The notes under the pieces: generated by a model
What the model saw: the letters and a program-made list of their open reading frames with translations, nothing else
Databases searched by the model: none
Told to the model about the DNA's origin: nothing
Translations under genes and position numbers: made by a program
From: Cellulomonas sp. SLBN-39
Lineage (GTDB): Bacteria > Actinomycetota > Actinomycetes > Actinomycetales > Cellulomonadaceae
Assembly (NCBI RefSeq): GCF_006715865.1
Contig: NZ_VFOA01000001.1
Coordinates: 1,488,001-1,552,000, forward strand
Reading direction: 5' to 3'
Length of the DNA stretch: 64,000 nt
Part shown: one piece after another, positions 16,440 through 24,363 of the stretch
Numbering within the stretch: position 1 is the first letter of the stretch
How the letters are laid out: every line of letters begins with the position of its first letter

Positions 16440-17312
16440 TCAGCCCATCGACCGCAGCCGGGGGACGAGGTCGGTGACGACCTGCTCGGTGAACGCGACC
16501 GGGTCGCCCGCGGGCGTGACCTGGACCTCCGTCACGCCCAGCGCCGCGTACCGCTCGGCGGCCGCCAGCGTCGCGTCGACGTCCGCCAGCACGGGCCCGC
16601 CCAGCAGCACGGTCTTCGTGATCGCGTCGTAGTCGCGGCCCTCGGCGTCGCAGTGCGCGCGCAGCACGTCGAGCTTGTGCGCGACCTCCTCGGGCGAGGT
16701 GCCGAACAGGTTGCACGCGTCGCCGTACCGCGCGACCAGCAGCAGCGTCTTCTTCTCGCCGCCGCCGCCGACGAGGATCGGCGGGTGCGGCCGGGTCAGC
16801 GGCTGCGGGGAGCTGAGCGTCTCGGCGAGCTGGTAGTGGGTGCCCGTGTACGGGCCGTCGTCGTCGCTCCACATCTGCAGGCAGATCTGGAGGGTCTCCT
16901 CCAGGCGCTCGAACCGCTCCGCCACGGGCACGACCGGCACGCCGAGGCCGCGCTGCTCGCGCTCGTACCAGGACGCGCCGATCCCGAACCGGGTGCGCCC
17001 GCCGGAGAGCACGTCGACCGTGGCGACGGTCTTCGCGAGGATGCCCGGGTGGCGGTACATCACGCCCGTGACCAGCAGGCCGAGGGTCATCCGTGACGTC
17101 ACGCCAGCGAGGAAGCCGAGGGTCGAGTACCCCTCGAGCATGGGCTCCTCGGCGGGCGCCATGCCGTCCATCTGGAAGAAGTGGTCCATGACGGTGAAGC
17201 TCGCGACGCCGCCGGCCTCCGCGACCTGCGCCGTGCGGGCGAGGGTGGGGGCGATCTGCGCCGTCGGGCCCGGGCTCGAGAAGCTCCAGTAGTGCACTCC
17301 GAGGTCGACCAC
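16440..17312 (-). CDS. LLM class F420-dependent oxidoreductase
   Basis: This 290-residue protein has the luciferase-like TIM-barrel pattern of F420-dependent enzymes: an opening VDLGVHYWSFSSPGP, VMDHFFQM, LVTGVMYRHPGILAKTVATVDVLSGGR, FGIGASWYEREQRGLG and ILVGGGGEKKTLLLVARYGDACNLF. Such enzymes use reduced F420 to reduce or oxidise diverse substrates. The GTG at 17312 has GGAG 6 nt upstream and gives a start typical of the family. It is divergent from a TetR regulator 116 bp away, which may control it. The F420 pathway gene at 25860-28418 fits its cofactor need. Confidence 0.86.
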   Translation of the reverse strand: MVDLGVHYWSFSSPGPTAQIAPTLARTAQVAEAGGVASFTVMDHFFQMDGMAPAEEPMLEGYSTLGFLAGVTSRMTLGLLVTGVMYRHPGILAKTVATVDVLSGGRTRFGIGASWYEREQRGLGVPVVPVAERFERLEETLQICLQMWSDDDGPYTGTHYQLAETLSSPQPLTRPHPPILVGGGGEKKTLLLVARYGDACNLFGTSPEEVAHKLDVLRAHCDAEGRDYDAITKTVLLGGPVLADVDATLAAAERYAALGVTEVQVTPAGDPVAFTEQVVTDLVPRLRSMG

Positions 17313-17428
17313 GGCGGTCTCCGTCTCGTCGGTGGGGGCGGACCGGGCGGCCCGTCGCCACGCTAAGCGAAACCTGGACTGAGTACAAGATTGCACCGCG
17401 TCGTCCGACTCCGTGGGACAGTCCTCCC

Positions 17429-18025
17429 ATGGAGGAGCCGACCCCCGGGCTGCGCGCGCGCAAGAAGCAGGCCACGTGGACCGCGCTGCGCCGCGCCGCC
17501 CTCGACCTGTTCCGCACGCACGGCTACGACGCCGTCACCGTCGAGCAGATCGCCGCCGCCGCCGGCGTCTCCCGCAGCACCTTCTTCAACTACTTCGCCG
17601 GCAAGGAGGCCGTCCTGTTCGACGGCGCCCCCGGCGAGCCCGCCGCCTGGCGCCCCCTCCTCGAGGCCCGGCCCGACGACGAGCCGACCTGGGACGCCCT
17701 GAGCGCCGTGCTGCTCGGCGTCAGCGAGGGCCGCGCCGACCGCATGGACCTGGTCCGCGCGCTCAAGCAGACCTCGCCCGCGCTGATCGCCTACTCCTCG
17801 GACCTGGGCGCCCGGTTCGCCGACGACCTGCGCCGCTGGGTGACCGACCGCGTCCCGCCCGCCGAGCGCCCCGCTGCCGCCCTCGCCGTGAACCTCGCGC
17901 TCGCCGCGCAGCAGACCGCGTACGAGCTGTGGGAGCCGGACGCGCCGTACGACGACTACCTCGCCGCGCTGCGCGCCTGCCTCGACCAGGTCCGCACCGG
18001 CATGGCCGGGCCGCGGCCGGGGTGA
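17429..18025 (+). CDS. TetR/AcrR family transcriptional regulator
   Basis: The 198-residue protein has a clear N-terminal helix-turn-helix (TALRRAALDLFRTHGYDAVTVEQIAAAAGVSRSTFFNYFAGKEAVLF) and a helical ligand domain of about 140 residues that was not assigned to a subfamily. The ATG has no Shine-Dalgarno; GACAGT lies 6 nt upstream, so the message may be leaderless. It is divergent from the LLM oxidoreductase and so probably regulates it. The intervening 116 bp show no perfect palindrome. Confidence 0.87.
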   Translation: MEEPTPGLRARKKQATWTALRRAALDLFRTHGYDAVTVEQIAAAAGVSRSTFFNYFAGKEAVLFDGAPGEPAAWRPLLEARPDDEPTWDALSAVLLGVSEGRADRMDLVRALKQTSPALIAYSSDLGARFADDLRRWVTDRVPPAERPAAALAVNLALAAQQTAYELWEPDAPYDDYLAALRACLDQVRTGMAGPRPG

Positions 18026-18107
18026 GCGCCCGCCCGCCCACGGCGGCCCGTGCCACGATGTGCTGCGCCCGCGACGCCGCGGTCGCGGCCGAGCCGAGGA
18101 GCGCTGC

Positions 18108-18731
18108 ATGACACCCGAGCACGACGACGTCCGCGCCCGCATGAACGCCGGCGCGCTGTACCGCGACTTCGGCCCGGGCCTCGAGGCGCTCGAGGCCGAG
18201 CGGGTGCAGGGCAAGGAGCTCGCGCACGACTACAACGTGACGCGCCCCTCGCAGACCGCCGAGCGACGGGAGATCCTCGACCGGCTCTTCGGCACCCTCG
18301 GGCGCGAGGCCTGGGTCGAGCCGCCGCTGCACGTCGCCTACGGCTCGCACGTGCACGTCGGCGACGACTTCTACGCCAACTTCGGCACGACCTTCGTCGA
18401 CGACGCGGACGTGCACGTCGGCGACCGCGTGATGTTCGGCCCCCACGTCACGATCACGACGGCCGGGCACCCCCTCGACCCCGACCTGCGTGCCACGCTG
18501 CAGCAGTACTCGCTGCCCGTGCGGATCGAGGACGACGTGTGGCTCGGTGCGCACGTCGTCGTGCTGCCCGGCGTGACCGTGGGGCGCGGGTCCGTCGTCG
18601 GCGCGGGGTCGGTCGTGACCCGTGACGTCCCGCCCGGCGTCGTCGCCGCCGGCGTGCCCTGCCGGGTGCTCCGCCCGCTCGGGCCCCAGGACGCCGACAC
18701 CCGTCCGCGCGCACCTCGCGGGCCGGCCTGA
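18108..18731 (+). CDS. Maltose/galactoside O-acetyltransferase-like hexapeptide transferase
   Basis: The 207-residue protein has the Mac N-terminal domain (RMNAGALYRDFGPGLEALE) followed by left-handed beta-helix hexapeptide repeats: VHVGDDFYANFGTTFVDDADVHVGDRVMFGPHVTITTAGHP, then DDVWLGAHVVVLPGVTVGRGSVVGAGSVVTRDVPPG. This is the layout of sugar O-acetyltransferases using acetyl-CoA; the TAGHP histidine is the likely catalytic base. Active trimers are usual for the family. The AGGAG upstream of the ATG is a good ribosome site. The exact sugar acceptor cannot be told. Confidence 0.88.
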   Translation: MTPEHDDVRARMNAGALYRDFGPGLEALEAERVQGKELAHDYNVTRPSQTAERREILDRLFGTLGREAWVEPPLHVAYGSHVHVGDDFYANFGTTFVDDADVHVGDRVMFGPHVTITTAGHPLDPDLRATLQQYSLPVRIEDDVWLGAHVVVLPGVTVGRGSVVGAGSVVTRDVPPGVVAAGVPCRVLRPLGPQDADTRPRAPRGPA

Positions 18732-18733
18732 CG

Positions 18734-18767
18734 GCGGTGCCGCGGACCCGGGGGCCCGCGGCACCGC
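18734..18767. terminator. Bidirectional hairpin
   Basis: GCGGTGCCGCGG (18734-18745) pairs with CCGCGGCACCGC (18756-18767) around a 10-nt loop, between the stop codons of the acetyltransferase and the convergent hydrolase. Confidence 0.7.
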
Positions 18768-18773
18768 GGCACG

Positions 18774-19595
18774 TCAGTCGGCCAGGAACTCCAGGACGTC
18801 CGCGAGGAACGCCTCCTGGTACGCCCCGACGATGCCGTGCGGGGCGCCCGGGTACACGCGCAGCGTGCCCAGCCTCACCAGGTCGATCGCGCGGTACGCC
18901 GCCGCCGCGATCGGGACGATCTGGTCGTCGTCCCCGTGCGCGATCAGGATCGGCACGTCGAGCGCCTTCAGGTCCTCGGTGAAGTCCGTCTCGGAGAAGA
19001 CCTTCACGCAGTCGTACGCCGCCTGCAGCCCCGCCAGCATGCCCTGCCGCCAGAAGTCGTCCCGCTGCCCCTGGGACACCGTCGACCCCTCCCGGTTCGC
19101 GCCGAAGAACGGCACCGCGAGGTCCTGGTAGAACTGCGACCGGTCGGCCAGCACCCCCGCACGGATCCCGTCGAACGCCTCGATCGGCGTGCCCTGCGGG
19201 TTGGCGGGCGACTGCAGCATCACCGGCGGCACCGCACCGGCCGTCACGACCTTCGTGACCCGGCCCGCGCCGTGGCGCGCCGCGTACCGGACGACCTCGC
19301 CGCCTCCCGTGGAGTGGCCGATCACCGCCAGGTCCGTCAGGTCGAGGGCCTCGACGAGCGTCGCGAGGTCCGCCGCGTAGGTGTCCATGTCGTGCCCGGC
19401 GCTGGTCCGGGTCGACCGGCCGTGACCGCGCCGGTCGTGCGCGATCGCGCGGTAGCCGTGGTCGGCGAGCACCTTCAGCTCGTGCTCCCAGGCGTCCGAG
19501 CACAGCGGCCAGCCGTGGCTCAGCACGACGGGGCGGCCCTGGCCGTGGTCCTGGTAGTAGATCTCGGTGCCGTCGGCCGTGGTGATCGTGGGCAT
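18774..19595 (-). CDS. Alpha/beta hydrolase of the non-heme haloperoxidase group
   Basis: This 273-residue protein has the typical haloperoxidase/esterase start MPTITTADGTEIYYQDHGQG, the oxyanion strand LSHGWPL, AHDRRGHGRST, a nucleophile elbow VIGHSTGGGEV (Ser95), the Asp-containing LIAHGDDDQIVP and the C-terminal His in PGAPHGIVG. Members have esterase activity and, with organic acids, a metal-free perhydrolysis or halogenation side activity. It is likely cytosolic. An AAGGAG lies 7 nt before the ATG. The natural substrate is unknown. Confidence 0.88.
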   Translation of the reverse strand: MPTITTADGTEIYYQDHGQGRPVVLSHGWPLCSDAWEHELKVLADHGYRAIAHDRRGHGRSTRTSAGHDMDTYAADLATLVEALDLTDLAVIGHSTGGGEVVRYAARHGAGRVTKVVTAGAVPPVMLQSPANPQGTPIEAFDGIRAGVLADRSQFYQDLAVPFFGANREGSTVSQGQRDDFWRQGMLAGLQAAYDCVKVFSETDFTEDLKALDVPILIAHGDDDQIVPIAAAAYRAIDLVRLGTLRVYPGAPHGIVGAYQEAFLADVLEFLAD

Positions 19596-19800
19596 GCGGG
19601 TCTCCTTCGCCAGAGAGGACGGTCGACGGGCCGACCGGCGCAGGGGCTGGAGCCGTCGCCGGGCTGGAGGTCACGGCCCCCACGGGGCCGTGTACCCCGC
19701 GTCGCCGTCCTGGCACGATCGAACCGCGCAGTGCCGCGCGCCCACCAGGAAGAACACCGGCAGGACTGGCGACGGACCTGCCCCGGCGAGAGGGGGCGGT

Positions 19801-22047
19801 GTGGACGAGGACCGGCTCGGCGCGCTGCTGCGCCAGCACCGGCAGGACGCGGACCTGACGATCGAGCAGCTCGCGCAGGCCTCGGGCGTCAGCGACCGCG
19901 GCATCGGCGACATCGAGCGCGGGGTCAGCCGTGGCCCCCAGCACCGGACCGTCGTCGCGCTCGCGGACGCGCTCGGCCTCGACGGCGACGCCCGGACGGT
20001 CCTCCTGCGCGCCGCCCGGGCGGGCCGGCGCCGGTCGCCCGCCCCGGCCCTGCAGGCCCTGCCGCTGCCGCGGCCCGTGGCCGACTTCACCGGGCGCGGG
20101 CGCGAGCGGCAGGTGCTGGGGACGGCGCTGCGCCGGGCCGCCCCGGGCGGGCCGTCGCCCCTCGTCGTCGTCACCGGCCCGCCCGGCTACGGCAAGACCA
20201 CCCTCGGCGTGCAGGTCGCGCGGGACGTGCGGGACGGGTTCGACGACGCGCTCTTCGTCGACCTGCGCGGCGTCGACGAGCTGCCCGTGCCCGCGGACGA
20301 GGTGGTCCGCCGCGTCGGCGAGGCCCTGGCCCCCGGGACCACGCCCGTCGACCCCGTGGCCGCGGGCCGGCAGGTGCAGGCGCTGCTCACGGGCCGCCGG
20401 GTGCTCCTGGTGCTGGACAACGCCGCGTCGGAGGCGCAGGTGCGTCCCGTGGTGCCGCCCGAGGGGCCGGCGGCGGTGCTGGTCACCAGCCGGCGCACCC
20501 TCGCCGGGCTCGACGGCGTGACCCGCGTGGTGCTCGACCGGCTGGCCCCGCCGGACGCGGTGGCGCTGCTCGACCGGATCGCCCCCGGCCGCGGGGAGCC
20601 GGGCGACCTGGAGAGGCTGGCGGCGCTGTGCGACGGGGTGCCGCTCGCGCTGCGGGTGGCCGGCAACCGCGTCACCGCCCGGCCCGGGTGGGGCGTCGCG
20701 CACCTCGTGCAGCGCCTCGGCGCCGACGAGCGCCGCCTCGACGGGCTCGCCGCGGGCGACCTGCGCGTGGCCGCGGCGTTCGTCACCTCGTACGAGCAGC
20801 TCGGGTCGGGTGCGCAGCGGCTGTTCCGCCGGCTCGGGCTGCTCGACGCCCCGGACGCGGGGCCGGAGGTCGCGTCCGCGCTGGTCGGCGCCGACCTGTG
20901 GCGCACCGAGGACCTCCTCGACGAGCTGGTCGACCTCAGCCTGCTGCAGCACCGCCCCGGCGACCGCTACCAGCTGCACGACCTGCTGCGCCTGTTCGCC
21001 CGGCACGAGCTCGACCGCCAGGAGGGGCCGGACGGGACGGCGCAGGTGCGCGCGGCGCTCGACGCCCGGGTGCTCGGGGCGGTGGTCGCCCTGGGGCGGT
21101 GGTTCGAGCCCGACCTCGAGCCGGTCGCGTCGGACGACGACCTCGTCGCCGCGCGGGGCCCCGACGACGCGGGCGCGTGGCTGCGCGCCGAGGCCCCGAC
21201 GTGGACGGCCGCGCTGCGCCGCGCGGCCGCGCACGGCGACCACGCCCGCGTCGTCGAGGTCGCCGACGCGCTGCACTGGTTCTCCGACCTGTGGGCCCAC
21301 GGCGGGCCGTGGCTCGAGGTCTTCTCGCTCTCGGCGGCCGCCGCGCACGCGCTGGGCGACGACCGGCTCGTGGCGGTGCACGAGGGCTACCTCGCCTGGG
21401 TGCACCTGGAGTGCCGCAGCGACGTGACGACGGCGCTGGCCCACGCGGAGCGCGCCGAGCGGGCGGCGACCGGCACCGGGGACGACCGGGTGCTGGGGTG
21501 GGCGTGCCACTACCTCGCGTGGATCCGCTCGCGTGCCGGCCACCTCGAGAGCGCGGCGGTCGACGCCCGCCGCGCGGTCCACCACCTCGGCGCCGCGGGC
21601 GACCGCGAGGGTGTCCCGCAGGCGATGCTCGCCCTCGCCGGCGTGCTGGTCCGGCAGGGCGACGTCGAGGGGGGTGTCGACGTCGTGCGGCGCACGATCG
21701 TCACGCTCGAGGACCCCCGGACCCGGCCGCGCGCGCAGGTGGCGGTCTTCACGGACGGCAGCGCCCAGCTGTACCTGGCCGCGTACCTCGCGCTGCTGGG
21801 GCGGTGGGACGAGGTGCACGCCGCGGCGACGCGGGGTCTGGAGGTCGCGGCCGAGCTCGGACTGGTCCGCACGGCGGCGGGGGGCCACCTGCACCGGGGC
21901 TGGGCGGCGCTCGAGCAGGGCGACCCGGCGGCGGCCGCGGTCGACCTGCGGGCCGCGCTCGCGCTGCGCGAGCAGATGCGCGACGAGGTCGGTGCGACCC
22001 GGGCGGCCGAGCTCCTGGCGCGTGCGGAGGCCCTGCTCGGGGCGTGA
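19801..22047 (+). CDS. XRE-HTH / NB-ARC STAND-type regulator with TPR-like C-terminus
   Basis: The 748-residue protein joins three parts. Residues 5-65 form an XRE helix-turn-helix (LGALLRQHRQDADLTIEQLAQASGVSDRGIGDIERG). Residues about 95-380 form an NB-ARC/STAND ATPase with Walker A VTGPPGYGKTT (about 125-134), Walker B RRVLLVLDNA (about 200-208), a sensor VLVTSRR and CDGVPLALRV. The C-terminal 350 residues are Ala-rich TPR-like helices. This is the architecture of AfsR-like signal-gated regulators, which change state on ligand and ATP binding. Targets are unknown. The GTG start has GAGAGGGGG upstream; the divergent hydrolase gene 205 bp away is a possible target. Confidence 0.86.
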   Translation: MDEDRLGALLRQHRQDADLTIEQLAQASGVSDRGIGDIERGVSRGPQHRTVVALADALGLDGDARTVLLRAARAGRRRSPAPALQALPLPRPVADFTGRGRERQVLGTALRRAAPGGPSPLVVVTGPPGYGKTTLGVQVARDVRDGFDDALFVDLRGVDELPVPADEVVRRVGEALAPGTTPVDPVAAGRQVQALLTGRRVLLVLDNAASEAQVRPVVPPEGPAAVLVTSRRTLAGLDGVTRVVLDRLAPPDAVALLDRIAPGRGEPGDLERLAALCDGVPLALRVAGNRVTARPGWGVAHLVQRLGADERRLDGLAAGDLRVAAAFVTSYEQLGSGAQRLFRRLGLLDAPDAGPEVASALVGADLWRTEDLLDELVDLSLLQHRPGDRYQLHDLLRLFARHELDRQEGPDGTAQVRAALDARVLGAVVALGRWFEPDLEPVASDDDLVAARGPDDAGAWLRAEAPTWTAALRRAAAHGDHARVVEVADALHWFSDLWAHGGPWLEVFSLSAAAAHALGDDRLVAVHEGYLAWVHLECRSDVTTALAHAERAERAATGTGDDRVLGWACHYLAWIRSRAGHLESAAVDARRAVHHLGAAGDREGVPQAMLALAGVLVRQGDVEGGVDVVRRTIVTLEDPRTRPRAQVAVFTDGSAQLYLAAYLALLGRWDEVHAAATRGLEVAAELGLVRTAAGGHLHRGWAALEQGDPAAAAVDLRAALALREQMRDEVGATRAAELLARAEALLGA

Positions 22048-22069
22048 GGCGCGCGGACCCGGCGGCCCG

Positions 22070-22462
22070 TCAGCCGGTGCGGTGGTGCGGCGGCGTCTCG
22101 TAGAGGGCGTGCTCGGTGTGCTGCAGCACGTTGGTCACGAGGGCGGCGACGTGCTCGTCGGGCTGGCCGTACCAGACGGTGGTGCCGTCGCGGCGGGCGG
22201 TGACGAGCCGGCCCGCACGCAGGCGGGCGAGGTGCTGGGAGACGGCCGGGACGGGGCGGTCGAGGGCCTCGGCGATCGCGGTCACGGACATCTCGGTGCC
22301 GTCGAGCATGGCCAGCACCGCGAGGCGGGTGCGGTCCGCGAGCAGGCGCAGCACGTCGACGGCGTGCGCGAGCTCGACGTCGGGCGGCACGGCGGCCGTC
22401 GGCGGCGGCGGCGCGGCGTCCGTGGTGTGGGTGTCCACGCCCCCATGCTGGCACGTGCTCAC
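22070..22462 (-). CDS. ArsR/SmtB family metal-sensing repressor, NmtR-like
   Basis: The 130-residue protein has an ArsR winged helix (VLRLLADRTRLAVLAMLDGTEMSVTAIAEALDRPVPAVSQHLARL) without the CxC of arsenic sensors. Its last helix carries Asp, His, His, His spaced 0, +2, +13 and +16 (DEHVAALV...QHTEH), the alpha-5 ligand set of the Mycobacterium NmtR Ni/Co sensor, with further His at +24/+25. The GTG at 22462 overlaps the stop of the upstream MFS gene, so the two are coupled; an alternative GTG is at 22438. It probably represses this operon and releases on Ni(II) or Co(II). The metal is inferred. Confidence 0.85.
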   Translation of the reverse strand: MSTCQHGGVDTHTTDAAPPPPTAAVPPDVELAHAVDVLRLLADRTRLAVLAMLDGTEMSVTAIAEALDRPVPAVSQHLARLRAGRLVTARRDGTTVWYGQPDEHVAALVTNVLQHTEHALYETPPHHRTG

Positions 22463-23712
22463 GCGCGGGCGGCGGCCGGGGCGTCGTCCGGCGCGGGGGC
22501 GACCGCGGGTGTGCGGGGCCACAGGGACGCGCCGAGCGCGGTCGCGGCGGCGGCCACGACCGCGGCGACCGCCGCTGCCGTGCCGGGTCCGTGCACGCCG
22601 ACCCACCCGACCAGCGGGTAGGTCACCAGCCAGCAGGCGTGCGAGAGCGAGAAGTGCGCGGCGAACGTCGCCGGCAGGTCGACGGGCGCGACGCTGCGGC
22701 GCAGGATGCGCCCGGCGGGCGTCTCGACGGCGGCCCAGCCGACGCCGACCAGCGCCCAGAGCGCCCCGACGGCGACGAGCCCGGCGGGTGCGGGCGGGGC
22801 GAGCAGCACCGCGGCGGCGGCGGCCGTGGTGACGGTCAGGAGGGCCGCGCCGGTGAGCATGACGACGCGGTCGCTGCGACGGCGCAGCACGCGCGGCAGG
22901 GCCACCGCGGCGGCCATGGACCCGGCGCCGTGCACGGCGAGCAGCACGGCGACGAGCGCCTCGGGCCGCTCGAACGTGGTGCGCACGACCACGACGGTCT
23001 GCACCAGCACGAGCGCGCCGGCGGCGGCCACGGCGAGGTCGAGGGCGAGCATGGCCCGCAGCTCGGGGGTGCGGGCGAACAGCGCGACGCCGCGGCGTGC
23101 GGCCTGCCCGAACGGCACCGGCCCGCCGTCGGCGCCGCCGCCGACGCGCGGCACCGCTGTGGCGGCCACGAGCACGGCCGACGCGGCGAACCCGAGGGCG
23201 GTGCCGCCGAACAGCGCCCCGGCCGGGACCACCAGCAGGAGCGCGGCGGCGAGCACGGGGGACAGCACGGCCTCGAGGTCGTACGCGAGCCGGGACAGCG
23301 AGAGGGCGGCGGTGTAGTCGTCCTCGTCCGTCAGCACGTCGGGGATCACCGAGCGGAACGTCGGCGTGAAGGTGGCCGACGCGGCCTGGAGCACGACGAT
23401 CAGCAGGTAGACGTGCCAGACCTCGGAGACGAGGGGCAGCGCGGCGGCCGCGGCCAGGCGCAGCAGGTCGGCGCCGACCATGACCGTGCGGCGGGGAACG
23501 CGGGCGAGGGCGGCCGTCGCGAGCGGCGCGACCAGCACGTACGCGACCATCTTGACGGCCAGCGCGGTGCCGAGGACGGCGCCCGCCCCGGCGGGGTCGA
23601 GCGCGTAGGCGAGCAGCCCGAGGGCGACGGTGGCCAGCCCGGTCCCGGCGAGCGCGACGACCTGGGCGACGAAGAGCCGGCGGTACACGGGGTGGGCGAG
23701 GGCGCGCAGCAC
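22459..23712 (-). CDS. MFS transporter, candidate metal (Ni/Co) or drug exporter
   Basis: The protein, about 417 residues, has roughly 12 membrane segments and opens LAHPVYRRLFVAQVVALAGTGLATVALGLLAYAL, typical of this MFS group. The MFS loop LATAALARVPRRTVMVGADLLR follows TM2. The start is uncertain: a TTG at 23748 gives 12 more residues but lies inside an inverted repeat that looks like an operator, so I prefer the GTG at 23712. It shares a GTGA overlap with the NmtR-like sensor gene, which suggests metal export. Similar MFS proteins next to such sensors are often annotated simply as transporters. Confidence 0.82.
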   Translation of the reverse strand: MLRALAHPVYRRLFVAQVVALAGTGLATVALGLLAYALDPAGAGAVLGTALAVKMVAYVLVAPLATAALARVPRRTVMVGADLLRLAAAAALPLVSEVWHVYLLIVVLQAASATFTPTFRSVIPDVLTDEDDYTAALSLSRLAYDLEAVLSPVLAAALLLVVPAGALFGGTALGFAASAVLVAATAVPRVGGGADGGPVPFGQAARRGVALFARTPELRAMLALDLAVAAAGALVLVQTVVVVRTTFERPEALVAVLLAVHGAGSMAAAVALPRVLRRRSDRVVMLTGAALLTVTTAAAAAVLLAPPAPAGLVAVGALWALVGVGWAAVETPAGRILRRSVAPVDLPATFAAHFSLSHACWLVTYPLVGWVGVHGPGTAAAVAAVVAAAATALGASLWPRTPAVAPAPDDAPAAARA

Positions 23713-23732
23713 CGCCCGATCATGGGCCTTGT

Positions 23733-23748
23733 TTGCGTCTGTGCGCAA
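23733..23748. promoter_or_regulatory. Inverted repeat, candidate operator of the ArsR-family repressor
   Basis: TTGCG (23733-23737) and CGCAA (23744-23748) flank TCTGTG, just upstream of the MFS start at 23712. Position and dyad symmetry fit an ArsR/SmtB operator controlling the MFS-sensor operon. It could also overlap a rare TTG start at 23748. Confidence 0.5.
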
Positions 23749-23817
23749 CTAGGCAATCACCGGTCGCGCGGCGGCCGGGACGTGGCCCCGCCGTGACCGG
23801 GCGCCCGCTGCCGGGTG

Positions 23818-24240
23818 TCAGCGCACGATGCGCAGCAGCACGCGGTCCTGGGTGCGCCCGCGCAGCCGCCCGACGGCGGAGATCGCCCGGTACCGCCACC
23901 CGTACTTGCGCGCGAGGGCCGCCTCGGCGGACGGTCCCGCCTCCTCGGGCGTCAGCACCTGCGCCCGTGCGCGGACCGCGGGCACCGCGGGGTCGACCCG
24001 GCCGCGCACCGTGCAGGGCCGCAGCTCGACCCGCGGGTCGTGGGCGAGGCGCTTGACCTTGCCGCTCTCGCCGTCGGTCGTCACGACCAGGGCGTCGCCG
24101 TCGCGGGCCACCCACACGGGCGACGGCACGCGCGTGCCGGAGCGGCGGAAGGTCACGAGCTGGACGTACGTCTCGTCGCCGAGCGCCAGGAGCGGGGCAG
24201 GGCTGGGACCGGGCACAGGATCGGGTGCGGGAGGGGGCAC
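23818..24240 (-). CDS. PPOX class F420-dependent oxidoreductase
   Basis: The 140-residue protein has the split-barrel pattern of PPOX/flavin-reductase-like F420 enzymes: LLALGDETYVQLVTFRRSGTRVPSPVWVARDGDALVVTT, then SGKVKRLAHDPRVELRPC and a C-terminal YRAISAVGRLRGRT. These small enzymes usually bind F420 or flavin as dimers and reduce quinone-like or other substrates. The GTG at 24240 is supported by a promoter: TTGACT, 17 bp, AAGTAT, then 6 nt to the start, implying a leaderless message. It lies just downstream of the F420-precursor synthase and monooxygenase genes on the same strand. Confidence 0.84.
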   Translation of the reverse strand: MPPPAPDPVPGPSPAPLLALGDETYVQLVTFRRSGTRVPSPVWVARDGDALVVTTDGESGKVKRLAHDPRVELRPCTVRGRVDPAVPAVRARAQVLTPEEAGPSAEAALARKYGWRYRAISAVGRLRGRTQDRVLLRIVR

Positions 24241-24246
24241 GGCGGG

Positions 24247-24275
24247 ATACTTGTCTGACGTCTGCGCGGAGTCAA
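24247..24275 (-). promoter_or_regulatory. Promoter of the PPOX gene (leaderless)
   Basis: On the minus strand TTGACT (24270-24275) and AAGTAT (24247-24252) are 17 bp apart, and the GTG start follows 6 nt later. This is the best -35/-10 pair seen in the window. Confidence 0.65.
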
Positions 24276-24363
24276 CCCCCCTGCGACGTGTGTCGACACG
24301 GATGAGCACAGGGCGGGTGCGTGGACGTCGGAGGACCCGCTCCCACGGTCCGCCGCTCCTCGG

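Noticed and set aside
18454-21894. A 1146-codon minus-strand frame opposite the STAND regulator
   Set aside because: Low-complexity translation; the plus-strand frame has intact HTH, Walker A and Walker B motifs.
23713-23748. TTG start of the MFS gene at 23748
   Set aside because: No ribosome site, and it lies within the inverted repeat; the GTG at 23712 gives the usual family N-terminus. It is noted as an alternative.
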